Below the pieces are notes generated by a model. That model did not search any database and was not told where the DNA came from. It saw only the letters and a program-made list of their open reading frames with translations. Positions 1 to 8,591 of a DNA stretch of 64,000 nucleotides are shown here, one piece after another. Origin of the DNA: CAZYQW01 sp964649825 (GTDB lineage: Bacteria; Planctomycetota; B15-G4; JADJEK01); assembly GCA_964649825.1 (NCBI GenBank), contig CAZYQW010000137.1, positions 1-64,000 on the forward strand, given 5' to 3'. The first letter of the stretch is position 1. The number at the start of each line of letters is the position of its first letter. The translations under genes were made by a program, and so were the position numbers.

Positions 1-198
1 GCGACGCAGCGCGTCCGCCCCGAGAACCTGCGCCGCTACCGCTGGCGATGGCGCCTGCGCCGGCGCGAGCTGGAGCAGGGCCGGCGCACGACGGAGAGCT
101 ACCGCCAGAGCGTGGCGTCGCTCTTCGAGCTGCTCCACCCCGGCGACACCCTCGCGCTGCGCCGCGCCTGGGTCGCGCGCACGAAACAGGAGATCTGA
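1..198 (+). CDS. C-terminal end of a probable DGR reverse transcriptase (cut by window edge)
   Basis: The open frame runs from the first base to a TGA at 196-198 and gives 65 residues, so only the C-terminus is visible. It is rich in Arg with the pattern NLRRYRWR, then RQSVASLFELLH, then GDTLALRR. This resembles the tail seen in DGR reverse transcriptases, where an Arg-rich helix is followed by S(V/I)xSWxxHxxHADTxxLR. None of the polymerase motifs (such as YxDD) are in view, so identity rests on the tail pattern and on the adjacent template repeat, which starts 26 bases after the stop. In DGRs this enzyme copies the template RNA with adenine-specific errors and the cDNA replaces the variable repeat. 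An unrelated Arg-rich protein is possible from the tail alone; the template/variable repeat pair makes a DGR RT much more likely. Confidence 0.75.
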   Translation, partial: ATQRVRPENLRRYRWRWRLRRRELEQGRRTTESYRQSVASLFELLHPGDTLALRRAWVARTKQEI

Positions 199-224
199 AT
201 CGATGACCGGGCGCTTGGGCATAG

Positions 225-349
225 GCCTCCGAGAACCGCGTGATCCGCGGCGGCTCCTTCAGGAACACCGCCCGGAACGCGCGCTCGGCGAACCGGAACA
301 GGAACCACCCGGCGAACACCTGGGACAACGTCGGCTTCCGCCCCGCCAG
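225..349 (+). repeat. DGR template repeat (TR)
   Basis: This non-coding 125-bp segment lies just downstream of the reverse transcriptase end. Read in frame from 225 it encodes a pseudo-FGE tail (RVIRGGSF at 237-260, then NTARNARSANRNRN, ending VGFRPAS) with no start codon of its own. It matches 704-828 on the other strand over 125 bp with 13 mismatches, each at a template adenine. It holds 25 adenines, of which 13 are changed in the variable copy. Eight in-frame AAC codons (234, 264, 276, 291, 297, 303, 315, 327) are the usual DGR hot spots. The last 20 bases (330-349) are identical in both copies, nearly adenine-free and GC-rich, as expected for the initiation-of-mutagenic-homology region. 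Confidence 0.95.
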
Positions 350-684
350 CGCGTCACGAAGCCCGATCGGCGCGGTCGACCGGACTTCGTCCGGCGATCG
401 CGTCGCAGCGCGAGGTGACGGACCGCCCGAGCGTCCTCGCGGGAGCCCGTCTCCCGCGGAACACCGAAGCGCCCGCCGGGGGTCGTAGGGCCAACGGGCC
501 CGAGCCTCCCGGCGCGGCGCACTTTTTCACGGCGGGCCGACGGGGCCGCGGCGCCCGGCTTCGCACGGGCGCTTCGCGGCCGTAGAGGGTCAGCGTGCTC
601 GGGGACGCGGTGTGTGGATGCAACGCGGGAAGTACCTGCGCCATGATTCGCATCAGCGCCGATGGGAGGGGTGAAGTGGTGAAG
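350..684. other. Non-coding spacer between TR and the target gene stop
   Basis: I see no supportable gene here. A 13-bp word, GAGGTGACGGACC, occurs at 412-424 and again at 692-704, where it abuts and overlaps by one base the 3' end of the variable repeat. Read on the minus strand, both copies encode RSVTS, the last residues of the target protein. The segment could hold part of the TR RNA or a relic of a former target tail. Confidence 0.4.
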
Positions 685-3600
685 TTAGTCGGAGGTGACG
701 GACCTGGCGGGGCGGAAGCCGACGCTGTCCCAGGGGCCCGCCGGGTGGTTCCTGATCCGGAGCGCCGAGCGCGCGCACCGGGCGGTGTTCCAGAAGGAGC
801 CGCCGCGGATCACGCGGAGCACGGAGGCTGGTTCCACCCATGCGCTTCCGTCAGCCGGTGCACCCTCGTACGACTCGTGATACCAGTCCTCGCACCACTC
901 CCAGACGTTGCCGTGCATGTCGTAGAGCCCCCACGGATTCGGCTCGAGCCTCGCCACGGTGTGCGAGGAACCCTTGGCGTTGTCGCCGAACCAACCGTGC
1001 TGGGGCAGCAACTCTGGATCGTCGCCGAACGAGTAGTCGGTCGTCGTCCTCGCCCGACACGCGTATTCCCACTCCGCCTCCGACGGCAGCCGCAGCCCGA
1101 CACGTTCGCAGAACTCGCGGGCTCGCGTCCATTCCACTTCGGCCTTCGGCAGCGCGGAGACGCCGCTACTCGCGCCAGATTCCATGACCCGCGACCACAT
1201 CCCCTCCGTCACCTCGGTCTTCGCGATGAAGAACAGTCGTTCGAACACCACCGGATGTCGAGGCGACTTATCTCCTGAGTCTCTGCCCATCTCGAACTCC
1301 CCCGCCGGAACGAGCACGAGGAGGAGCGCCGTCGCCGCGCCGATCTCGTACCTCTCGTCCTTCCCTCGAACGGGAACCTCGCCGGTTCGCTCGACCGCGA
1401 ACTCCTCGAGCTTGCTCGCGGGGTCCGGCCCGATCGGACGCAAGCCGACCTGCGGCGCCAGTGAGATGCCGCCGTACTTCGAGTTCGCCGCAACCCGCGC
1501 CCTCACGGCGGCCCAAGCGTCGGCGTCTTCCCGAACCATTCGGTTCTCGAACCCGATCACCTCGTCCAACCTTGCCTTCATCGCCGCGCGATCCACGGCT
1601 CCAAGCTCCGCCAAGAGCTGCTCGATCTGCTGGCGCTCGCCGCTCTCGGCGTCCGTCGGCGCGCTCCTCGCCGTCATCGATTCGAGCACCGCTCGGTGAT
1701 CCTCGACGTGGGTCTTGATCTCGTCGATCCGTGCCAGCCAGCCCCCAATCTCCTCGCTCCCCTTCGGTCCCTTCGGCCAGAGCTCTTTCTCGAGCTCGAC
1801 GAGGGCGGCCAGCTCGAGCCGGTCGATGTTCGGCTGGAGACGCTGCTGCTTCCGCGCCGCGTCGACGGCGAACCAACCGGCGACCACCGCGAGAACGAAG
1901 ACGACGCCCGTGACCGCGCGGCGCAGGTTCGTCCGCCGGCGCGCATGCCGCGTCGCCGCGCGCAGACATTCGGCGCCTCGATCCGTCGGGTTCTTCACTC
2001 CCGCGTACTGCGCGAGCTTCGCGTCCGCCGGCAGGTAGCCGGGGTTCCGGTCGTGCTCGATCCAGTCCTGTGCGTCGTCGTCGAGATCGTCGCGCAGCTC
2101 GAGGTTCCTCCGCACGGCGTCGACCCGATCCCGCAGGTCGGCCCAAACGCGCAAGAGCGCCTCGTGGATCAGATCGACCCGGTCGCCGTCGACGCGGACC
2201 AATCGCATCGCCGCGGCGCCGCGGCCGCCGCCGCTCGGATCGTCGCCTCCGGCGAGAGTCGCGAGGAGGGACTCCTCTTCCTCACCACCCGTGGAAGGCA
2301 CGCCGGCGAGCAGCGCGAGCGCCTCGGCGCGCGTCAGCGTCCGCCGGGCGTCCGCCTCGCCGCGGCCCGTCTTCACGAGATGGACGAGCAGGTCGTACGC
2401 GCGCTCGCGCTTCGCATCCGGGATCGTCGCCATCCGGCGCCGCGCGCTGCGGGCGATCGCGCCGTCGATCGGGCGCACCACTTTCTCGCCCTTCCCCTCG
2501 CCGTCGCCGAGCGCCTCGTACCTCTCGTGCGTGAGCCTCTTGGCGGCGACCCCGCCGCAGTTCAGCCACAGCTCGCGCAGCACGTGCGCCAGCATCGGCA
2601 GCTCGGCCGCGAGGGCGCGGCCTCGGTCGTCGTCCTCCTCCGTCGACGCGGCAGGGCGCATCGTGTCGCGGAACTCCGCTTCGATCCGCTCGGCGAGCCC
2701 GCTCTCCCAATCGAGGCCGAGGACGGCGGCCGGCCCGGTCAAGATGAGTCGCAGTGCGCCGTCGCGGACGCGGCCGAGGTGATACGTGCTCGCGCGCTCG
2801 TTGATCTTCGCGAACAGGCGCGGGAGCCGCTGCTCGAACCGATGCAGGAAGTCGGTGCGGATGGTGGTGACGAGGTGGACGGGATTCTCGTGCTCGAGCG
2901 CGCCGGCCAGCACCTTGTCGAACGTCACCAGGTCGCCGCCGTGCGTGAACGCCTCTTCGAGCTGATCGGCGAACACAAGCAGACCGTAATCGTCCGGCTT
3001 CGCCTGCTTGCCGCTCCACTCGCTCGCGACCAGATCGAGCCCGAGCCCGTCCTTGTGCACGACCTGGCCGACCGTGTCTTTGTACGACTCGCCCACGTAC
3101 CCGAGCGCGCTCGCCACCGCCTTGGCGAGGTTCCGGAGGGGCTCCCCGCCCGGACGGAAGACCGCGATCGCCCAACGCCGCGGCGCGCCCTCGAGCCACC
3201 CGCGCCGCACCGCCGAGATCCATCCCGCGCGCACGAGCGACGACTTCCCCGCGCCGCTCGCGCCGTGGACGTGGAGCCAGCGGCGGTAGCCGTCCTTCGT
3301 CTGCCCGAGCCGCGCGCAGAGGTCGCGCACCTCCTCGGTGCGACCGAAGAAGAACGGCGCGCGGTCCTGGTCGAATGGCTCGAGGCCGGGGAACGGGCCG
3401 TCCTCGGCCTCGATGGCGACGGCCGGGATGGAGTGCACACCGAGCTGCTGGTGGATCTCGACGAACGTGTCCGGGCCGGCCTTCGTCGGGTCCTCGCGGA
3501 GCCGGAGCGCCTCGAACGTCGCGAGCCGCTTCGGCAAACGCTCGGGCCAGGCGTCGCCCCGGCCCGGCAGGAGCAACGGCACGATCTTGAACTCGGCGCC

Positions 3601-3852
3601 GCGCTGCGCGCGCAGGTTGAGCGCCCAATCGATCTCGACGTCGACCCAGCGCCGTTCGAGCGGGGCGTCGCCGATGAGGATCAGGTAGCCGTCCGACTTC
3701 TCGAGCGCGTCGTAGAGCGTCTTCGTCCACTCCCCGGTCGGGATCGTCCCGGCGACCGCCGAGCACCAGACCGGCTGCCCGGCCCGCTCGAGCCCCTCGG
3801 CGAGCGCGCGCGCCGCCTCGGCGTCTTCGCGGCAGAACGTCAGGAACAGCAC
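685..3852 (-). CDS. TIR - nSTAND NTPase - TM - FGE-sulfatase-fold protein, DGR target
   Basis: The protein has 1055 residues. Residues 1-100 look like a TIR domain (MLFLTFCRED start; W69 and E73 in RRWVDVEIDW, where TIR NADases place their catalytic Glu). Residues 153-300 match the nSTAND1 family: FPGLEPFD, FFFGRTEEV, Walker A GASGAGKSS (197-205) and Walker B-like FADQLEE (295-300). A helical STAND-type region follows, then a transmembrane helix at about 645-664 and a coiled or helical stalk. Residues 835-1055 form a formylglycine-generating-enzyme (C-lectin-like) domain: PAGEFEMG, RLPSEAEWEYA, GNVWEWCEDW, RVIRGGSF. The DGR variable repeat is its last 42 residues. The FGE active-site Cys pair after RGGSF is absent (N1022, A1027), so a binding rather than catalytic role is likely. 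I infer an immune-type receptor: the diversified tip senses, the NTPase oligomerises and TIR acts on NAD+ or a signal. The start is GTG at 3852 with a GGGAGG-like site just upstream. Confidence 0.92.
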   Translation of the reverse strand: MLFLTFCREDAEAARALAEGLERAGQPVWCSAVAGTIPTGEWTKTLYDALEKSDGYLILIGDAPLERRWVDVEIDWALNLRAQRGAEFKIVPLLLPGRGDAWPERLPKRLATFEALRLREDPTKAGPDTFVEIHQQLGVHSIPAVAIEAEDGPFPGLEPFDQDRAPFFFGRTEEVRDLCARLGQTKDGYRRWLHVHGASGAGKSSLVRAGWISAVRRGWLEGAPRRWAIAVFRPGGEPLRNLAKAVASALGYVGESYKDTVGQVVHKDGLGLDLVASEWSGKQAKPDDYGLLVFADQLEEAFTHGGDLVTFDKVLAGALEHENPVHLVTTIRTDFLHRFEQRLPRLFAKINERASTYHLGRVRDGALRLILTGPAAVLGLDWESGLAERIEAEFRDTMRPAASTEEDDDRGRALAAELPMLAHVLRELWLNCGGVAAKRLTHERYEALGDGEGKGEKVVRPIDGAIARSARRRMATIPDAKRERAYDLLVHLVKTGRGEADARRTLTRAEALALLAGVPSTGGEEEESLLATLAGGDDPSGGGRGAAAMRLVRVDGDRVDLIHEALLRVWADLRDRVDAVRRNLELRDDLDDDAQDWIEHDRNPGYLPADAKLAQYAGVKNPTDRGAECLRAATRHARRRTNLRRAVTGVVFVLAVVAGWFAVDAARKQQRLQPNIDRLELAALVELEKELWPKGPKGSEEIGGWLARIDEIKTHVEDHRAVLESMTARSAPTDAESGERQQIEQLLAELGAVDRAAMKARLDEVIGFENRMVREDADAWAAVRARVAANSKYGGISLAPQVGLRPIGPDPASKLEEFAVERTGEVPVRGKDERYEIGAATALLLVLVPAGEFEMGRDSGDKSPRHPVVFERLFFIAKTEVTEGMWSRVMESGASSGVSALPKAEVEWTRAREFCERVGLRLPSEAEWEYACRARTTTDYSFGDDPELLPQHGWFGDNAKGSSHTVARLEPNPWGLYDMHGNVWEWCEDWYHESYEGAPADGSAWVEPASVLRVIRGGSFWNTARCARSALRIRNHPAGPWDSVGFRPARSVTSD
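704..828 (-). repeat. DGR variable repeat (VR) at the 3' end of the target gene
   Basis: This is the inverted partner of the template at 225-349 and covers residues 1009-1050 of the TIR-nSTAND-FGE protein. Relative to the template, nine codons differ: GAG to GTG, AAC to CTC, AGG to TGG, AAC to TGC, AAC to CTC, AAC to ATC, AAC to GGC, ACC to CCC and AAC to AGC. They change residues 1011, 1012, 1021, 1026, 1031, 1033, 1039, 1040 and 1043. All 13 base changes are at template A (to T, C or G) and no other base is altered. The conserved framework (RVIRGGSF, WDxVGFRPA) is intact. The gene stops 16 bases beyond the repeat. Confidence 0.95.
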
Positions 3853-4272
3853 CCGTCACCCCTCCCGGCTCGCCATCGCTCGTCTCCGGCCGGCAAGGAT
3901 AGGAGCGCGGCGGCGACCGCGCCAGACGGGAGGCGACGCGTTCGATGCGACCGATGTTCGCGGCGACGCCCGAGCCGGGGAGGGCGAGCGAGCTCGGTGG
4001 GATCGCCGGACCGGTTCGACGGAGATCGCGGACGTGCTCGACGACGGGCGGGCGCGCCGTTCCACCCGGTCTCCGGGTCGGCGTGGCGGGGAGGCACGGT
4101 CTACGGGTTCCCGTTCGGGCCCGCCTTCGTCCCGATTCGCTTCCGGCAGTCGCCGCGCCGTGGGGGCCGTGCCACCGGATCTCGAGTTCGGAGTTTTCCG
4201 CGGATTTCGCGTTGTTCCGGGCGGCTCGCGCGGCTCCTCGGCCCGACGACGGTTCCCTACCCGGAGGTCACG
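3853..4272. other. Divergent intergenic region
   Basis: This 420-bp gap separates the minus-strand DGR target from the plus-strand beta-helix gene and must contain both promoters. Short frames here are shadows without family resemblance. I see no clear hairpin, tRNA or canonical -35/-10 pair. Confidence 0.4.
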
Positions 4273-6681
4273 ATGAGCGCGGTCCCCACGTCCTTCTTCT
4301 CCTTCTGCATCGTTCTAGGTTCCGTGATCGCGAACGCGGCCGGAGGAACGATCTTCGTCGACGACGATGCGACCGGCGCCAATGACGGGTCGAGCTGGAG
4401 CGACGCGTACACGCGCCTGCGCGACGCGCTGGCCGTGGCGGCGGCCGGCGACGAGATCTTCGTCGCGGCCGGGACGTACCGCCCCGACCAAGGAACCGGG
4501 GCCACGGCCGGCGATCGCGCGGCCACGTTCGCGCTGCCGTCGGGGGTCCGCGTCTACGGCGGGTTCGCCGGCTTCGAGACCTCCCTCGCGGCGCGCACGG
4601 GCCTGTTCGATCAGACGCGCCTCGACGGCGATCTGGCCGGCGACGACCAGCCGGGATTCTTGAACGTCGGCGACAACAGCCGTCACGTCGTCACCGCGAC
4701 CGCGGTGGACGCGACGACCGTGCTCGACGGCTTTCGGATCGCCTCCGGGAACGACGACGGCCCGACGGCGATCGGAGGCGCCGGTCTGCTCATCACGAGC
4801 GGCGCAATGCTCCGGGTCGAGCTCTGCCGCTTCGAATCGAATCGGACGACCGCGTTCTTCCCGCGAGGCGGCGGCGCGCTCGTGAGCTCGGCGAGCTCGC
4901 CCACGCTGGTCGCCTGCAGCTTCGTCGGCAATCTCGGCGACAACGCCGTCGGCGGTGCCGTCTTCATCTCGAACGGCGCGCCCACGATCCAGTCGTGCCT
5001 GTTCGAGAAGAACGAATCGGTGGGCGGCACCGTCGTCGGTGGCTCAGTGGGCGACGGCAGGGGAGGCGCGGTCTACTGCGTCAACGCATCGCCGCACATC
5101 TCCGACTGCACGTTCCGAGAGAACCGAGCTTACTACTATCCCGCGGGCGGTGCGCTCTTTCTCTTTGGCGCAACGGGGGCGGCCGTGGTGGAGGGATGCG
5201 AGTTCTCCGCCAATCACGCGACGGGACCCGGTGGGGTCAACGGGGGCGCGCTGCAAGTCAACGGGTCAATCGACGTGTTGGTCGACGGGTGCCGCTTCGA
5301 GGCGAACACCGCGTTCGGTTACGGCGGCCCGACGTTCGGCGGGGCGATCTCGAGCACGGGTCGGCTGACGCTGCGCGATTGCGAGTTCACTGCGAACCGG
5401 GTGACCGACGCCCCCCTGGGCGGCCACGGCGGCGCAGTCTACTCGCATAGCTCCGATGGGACGGACGCGCTCACGGTCATCCGCTCCCGCTTCCTCGGCA
5501 ACGTCGCGGACTCGGTCACCGGAAATGCCGGGTTGGGCGGGGCGATCTTCGTGACGCGCTTGTTCGGGACAACCGCGATCCACGCCTCGATCCACCACTG
5601 CTCGTTCCGCGGCAACTCCGCGACGGGGGTCGGCGACTCTGCGCAAGGCGGCGCCATCTACGCCGCGCACACCTCCGGCGTCCAGATCCACGGCTGCGAG
5701 TTCAGCGGCAACCGCGTCACGGCGAGCGGACCGTCGCGGAACGGCGGGGCGATCTTCAACTGGGGGTCGACGCCCCTGACCGTCACCAGCTCCACGTTCG
5801 CCGGGAACACGGCGGCCGACGCGGGCGGCGCCGTCTGCTTCTCGGCCTCGGCGGCCGCGGGGTCGTTCTCGAACTGCGTCTTCTGGGGGAACACCGACGC
5901 CGGCGGCGCGGGCGAGCTCGGGCAGATCTCGTTCACCGGCCCCGCCCCGATGCTCGCGTCCTGCATCGTCCAGGGGTGGACGGGGGCGCTCGGGGGGAAC
6001 GGCAACTCCGGCGCCGACCCCAAGCTCGTCGACGCGGACGGCAAGGACGGCGTCTTCGGGACCGACGACGACGACCTCCGCCTGTCCGGCTCCTCGCCCG
6101 CGGTCGACGCCGGCTCGAACCCGCTGGTCGGCGCCGACACCGCCGACCTCGACGGCGACCAGGACGTGACCGAGCCCGTCCCGTTCGACCTCGCCGGGTC
6201 GCCGCGGTTCGCCGATGTCCCCGCGGTCGCGGACCAGGGCGTCGGTGCGGCGCCGATCGTCGACATCGGCGCGTACGAGACGCCATGCTCGTCCGGCGCG
6301 ACCGCGTTCGGCGCGGGGTGCCCCGGCTCGGGCGGCTTCGTCCCCGCGATGGCGATCGACGGATGCACCGTGCCCGGCGGCGCCCTCACGCTCTCGATCA
6401 CGAACGCGCTCGGCGGGTCGACCGCGATCGTCTTCTTCGGACTGGCGCCGGCATCGATCCCGATGGGGTTCGGCTGCGACCTTCTCGCCGCTCCGCTCCT
6501 GCCGCTCACCATCGCGCTTCCGCTCGGCGGCAGCGGGGCCGGGGCGGGCTCGGTCCAGGTCACGGCGCCGCTGCCGCTCGGGACGTCGCAGCTCGACCTC
6601 GCGATGCAGGCGTTCGTGCCGGATCCCGGCACGCCGCCCGCGTTCGCCAACTCGAACGGCGTGCGCCTCGAGGTCGACTGA
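4273..6681 (+). CDS. Secreted right-handed beta-helix (Pmp-like) repeat protein
   Basis: The ATG at 4273 has a GGAGGT site five bases upstream and is followed by a hydrophobic signal segment (SFFSFCIVLGSVIANA), so the 802-residue product is exported. After GTIFVDDDATG come repeated units such as CRFESNR, CSFVGN, CLFEKN, CTFREN and CEFSAN, each followed by GGA(V/I/L). This is the polymorphic-outer-membrane-type parallel beta-helix pattern (FxxN with GGAI/GGAV). The C-terminal 130 residues form a separate beta-rich domain ending QAFVPDPGTPP..NSNGVRLEV, which recurs in other proteins of this window. Likely role is a cell-surface or released adhesin; substrate unknown. Confidence 0.85.
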   Translation: MSAVPTSFFSFCIVLGSVIANAAGGTIFVDDDATGANDGSSWSDAYTRLRDALAVAAAGDEIFVAAGTYRPDQGTGATAGDRAATFALPSGVRVYGGFAGFETSLAARTGLFDQTRLDGDLAGDDQPGFLNVGDNSRHVVTATAVDATTVLDGFRIASGNDDGPTAIGGAGLLITSGAMLRVELCRFESNRTTAFFPRGGGALVSSASSPTLVACSFVGNLGDNAVGGAVFISNGAPTIQSCLFEKNESVGGTVVGGSVGDGRGGAVYCVNASPHISDCTFRENRAYYYPAGGALFLFGATGAAVVEGCEFSANHATGPGGVNGGALQVNGSIDVLVDGCRFEANTAFGYGGPTFGGAISSTGRLTLRDCEFTANRVTDAPLGGHGGAVYSHSSDGTDALTVIRSRFLGNVADSVTGNAGLGGAIFVTRLFGTTAIHASIHHCSFRGNSATGVGDSAQGGAIYAAHTSGVQIHGCEFSGNRVTASGPSRNGGAIFNWGSTPLTVTSSTFAGNTAADAGGAVCFSASAAAGSFSNCVFWGNTDAGGAGELGQISFTGPAPMLASCIVQGWTGALGGNGNSGADPKLVDADGKDGVFGTDDDDLRLSGSSPAVDAGSNPLVGADTADLDGDQDVTEPVPFDLAGSPRFADVPAVADQGVGAAPIVDIGAYETPCSSGATAFGAGCPGSGGFVPAMAIDGCTVPGGALTLSITNALGGSTAIVFFGLAPASIPMGFGCDLLAAPLLPLTIALPLGGSGAGAGSVQVTAPLPLGTSQLDLAMQAFVPDPGTPPAFANSNGVRLEVD

Positions 6682-6737
6682 GCTCGACCGATGCGGCGGG
6701 TTCGCGATCGATCGCAGCGCCGCGGTGTCGGGCTTGG

Positions 6738-8591
6738 GTGTGGATCTGCACGGGTCATCTCTCGCCCCGCCCGATCGGCCGCTCGGTCGACGTCGAGGAC
6801 GCCGTCGGCTCGGAGATCCTGCTTCGAGCATCGGAGTCGCGCGGGAGCGTCGACTTGGTGGTCGCCGCGCCGGAAGGAGCGCCGCTGAACGACGTCTCCG
6901 TGCAGGTGTCCGACCAAGCGGAGCCGTCCTTCCACACGTACGGCGTGTGGCCGTTCCGCAGACCGGACGATCGCGGCCGAGTCACGTGGTCCGGGCTGCC
7001 GATCGGCGCGACGTGGTTCGTGCACCTCGTCGATCCGAACGATCGCTACCGCGCGATCTCGATCCCGTTCGACACGCCGGCGGTGGACGGAGGACGAGCC
7101 GAGGTCGGCGTTCGCTTCGCCCGGCGGAACCTCGCGTTGACGGGCACCGCGCCGGAGTCGTGCCGCTTCGCGCTCGTGCCGGACGGCACGTCCGACGTGG
7201 ACGCATTGAACCTCTTCCTGCACCCGGGCCTGAGGGCCGAGAGGTCGAGAGCGAATCCTGGCTGCTTCCGCATCGTCGTTCCCTCGAGGATCTCGTTCTC
7301 CGGCGGCGGAACGCTGGTCGCGGTCGACGGCGCGGAGTCACCGCAGAAGCCGGACGACCCGCTCCGCATCGCCCGCGTGGAGCTGCCGCAGTGCTGGCCG
7401 GAAGGCGACCTCGACGTCGGCCACCTCGAGCCGATCCCTTTGCCGATCTTCGCGTCCGGCCGCGTCGTCGACTGCGTGTCCCGGGCGCCGGTGGCGGACC
7501 GCCGCGTCAGGGTGAGGGTCGACGTGGCGACGACGGATACGACGGAGTTCTTCGAGACCGACGCGGCGGCCGATGGAACGTTCGTCCTGCGCGGGCCGCG
7601 GATGGACGGGCGCTGGCTCGTCTCCGCCGACGATGACGCGGACATCGAAGAGGACGGGATGGAGTTCGAGCCCGGTGCCACCGGCCTCGAGGTCGAGGCG
7701 CTTCCGCTCGTCACGGTCACGGTTCCCGTTCGGCTCCCCGCCGGCGTTTCCGCGCGGCTGATCCGTACGTCGGCCGGCTCGAGTGCAGCCACGCGGTACG
7801 CCTCTCTCCGCGGCGAGGGGGAGGACGCGATCCTCGAGTGCGGCGAGCTCGAGCCAGGGTCGTATCGCGTCTCGCTCGCGGGATCGATCTCGCGGTCCGC
7901 TCCCCTCCACGAGTTCGAGTTCGAGATCACCCGCGACGGCCGCGCGCGCGGCGTGCCCGAATCGATCGACCTGCGCGGGCGGGCGCACGCGTTCTCCATC
8001 CTCGCCGCCGACGAACGAGCCGAGCCGATGGCGACCTTCCAGGTCCGCTGCGTCGCCGACCCGTATCCGTTCGGGTGGCGGGGCGCGGCCGGCAATCCCG
8101 TGGCGCTCGTCGACGCGGCATCTTCTCTCGACGTCATCGTAACCGCGCCCGGCCGGCGCGCCACGCTCGCCCGCATCGGGGCCGGAGCCGCGCGCGTCGC
8201 TCTCGCCCCCGCGATGACGGTGAAGATCGTCGTGCCGCCGGAGCAGGTCCCGCCGCTCCCGTGGCGGCTCCTCCTCGATCTGCGCGCGCGGGAATCGGTC
8301 CTCAGCGCATCGTCCTTCCGGAAGCTCCAAGCGGCGATCGCAGCGGAGAGCGCGGCGGAGATCACCGGGAAGCGCCTCCGTTTCGACGCGTCGGGCACGG
8401 TCTCGTTCGAGCTCCCGATCGCGGGATCGTTCGACGCGCGGCTCGTCCTCGACTCGGCGATCGTCACCGGCGACGGCACGGAGGACCGGGTGGTCTCCGA
8501 GACGCGAACGATCGACGTGGTCGAGCAGACGGAGCCGCAGGAGTTCGCGCTCGCCGTCGACGCCGCGCGCGCCGCGGCGGTCCGGCGTTGA
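6738..8591 (+). CDS. Large beta-rich protein of unknown function, start uncertain
   Basis: The coding frame is convincing from about 6790 to the TGA at 8589-8591. I did not find an ATG; the first plausible in-frame start after the upstream stop is GTG 6738 (VWICTGHLSP), 56 bases after the beta-helix gene, with no obvious ribosome site. The product of about 617 residues has many short beta-strand-like stretches with G(x)P turns (for example GRVVDCVSRAPVADRRVRV followed by AADGTFVLRGPRMDGRW), which resembles carboxypeptidase-regulatory or Ig-like surface domains. No catalytic motif is visible. The lack of a signal peptide in the visible N-terminus suggests that the true start or an N-terminal segment was lost, or that a start codon was misread. 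Confidence 0.55.
   Translation: MWICTGHLSPRPIGRSVDVEDAVGSEILLRASESRGSVDLVVAAPEGAPLNDVSVQVSDQAEPSFHTYGVWPFRRPDDRGRVTWSGLPIGATWFVHLVDPNDRYRAISIPFDTPAVDGGRAEVGVRFARRNLALTGTAPESCRFALVPDGTSDVDALNLFLHPGLRAERSRANPGCFRIVVPSRISFSGGGTLVAVDGAESPQKPDDPLRIARVELPQCWPEGDLDVGHLEPIPLPIFASGRVVDCVSRAPVADRRVRVRVDVATTDTTEFFETDAAADGTFVLRGPRMDGRWLVSADDDADIEEDGMEFEPGATGLEVEALPLVTVTVPVRLPAGVSARLIRTSAGSSAATRYASLRGEGEDAILECGELEPGSYRVSLAGSISRSAPLHEFEFEITRDGRARGVPESIDLRGRAHAFSILAADERAEPMATFQVRCVADPYPFGWRGAAGNPVALVDAASSLDVIVTAPGRRATLARIGAGAARVALAPAMTVKIVVPPEQVPPLPWRLLLDLRARESVLSASSFRKLQAAIAAESAAEITGKRLRFDASGTVSFELPIAGSFDARLVLDSAIVTGDGTEDRVVSETRTIDVVEQTEPQEFALAVDAARAAAVRR

Noticed and set aside
225..418. Open frames across the template repeat that encode an FGE-like tail
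   Set aside because: They have no start or domain context, and the sequence is explained as the DGR template; it need not be translated.
835..1060. FGE domain of the DGR target as a true sulfatase-activating (formylglycine-generating) enzyme
   Set aside because: The catalytic Cys positions after RGGSF are Asn1022 and Ala1027. C1026 comes from mutagenesis of an Asn codon and is not aligned. No sulfatase gene is nearby.
1696..6681. A single plus-strand frame of 1661 residues
   Set aside because: Its first half is the complement of the TIR-nSTAND gene; the signal peptide and GGAGGT site place the real start at 4273.
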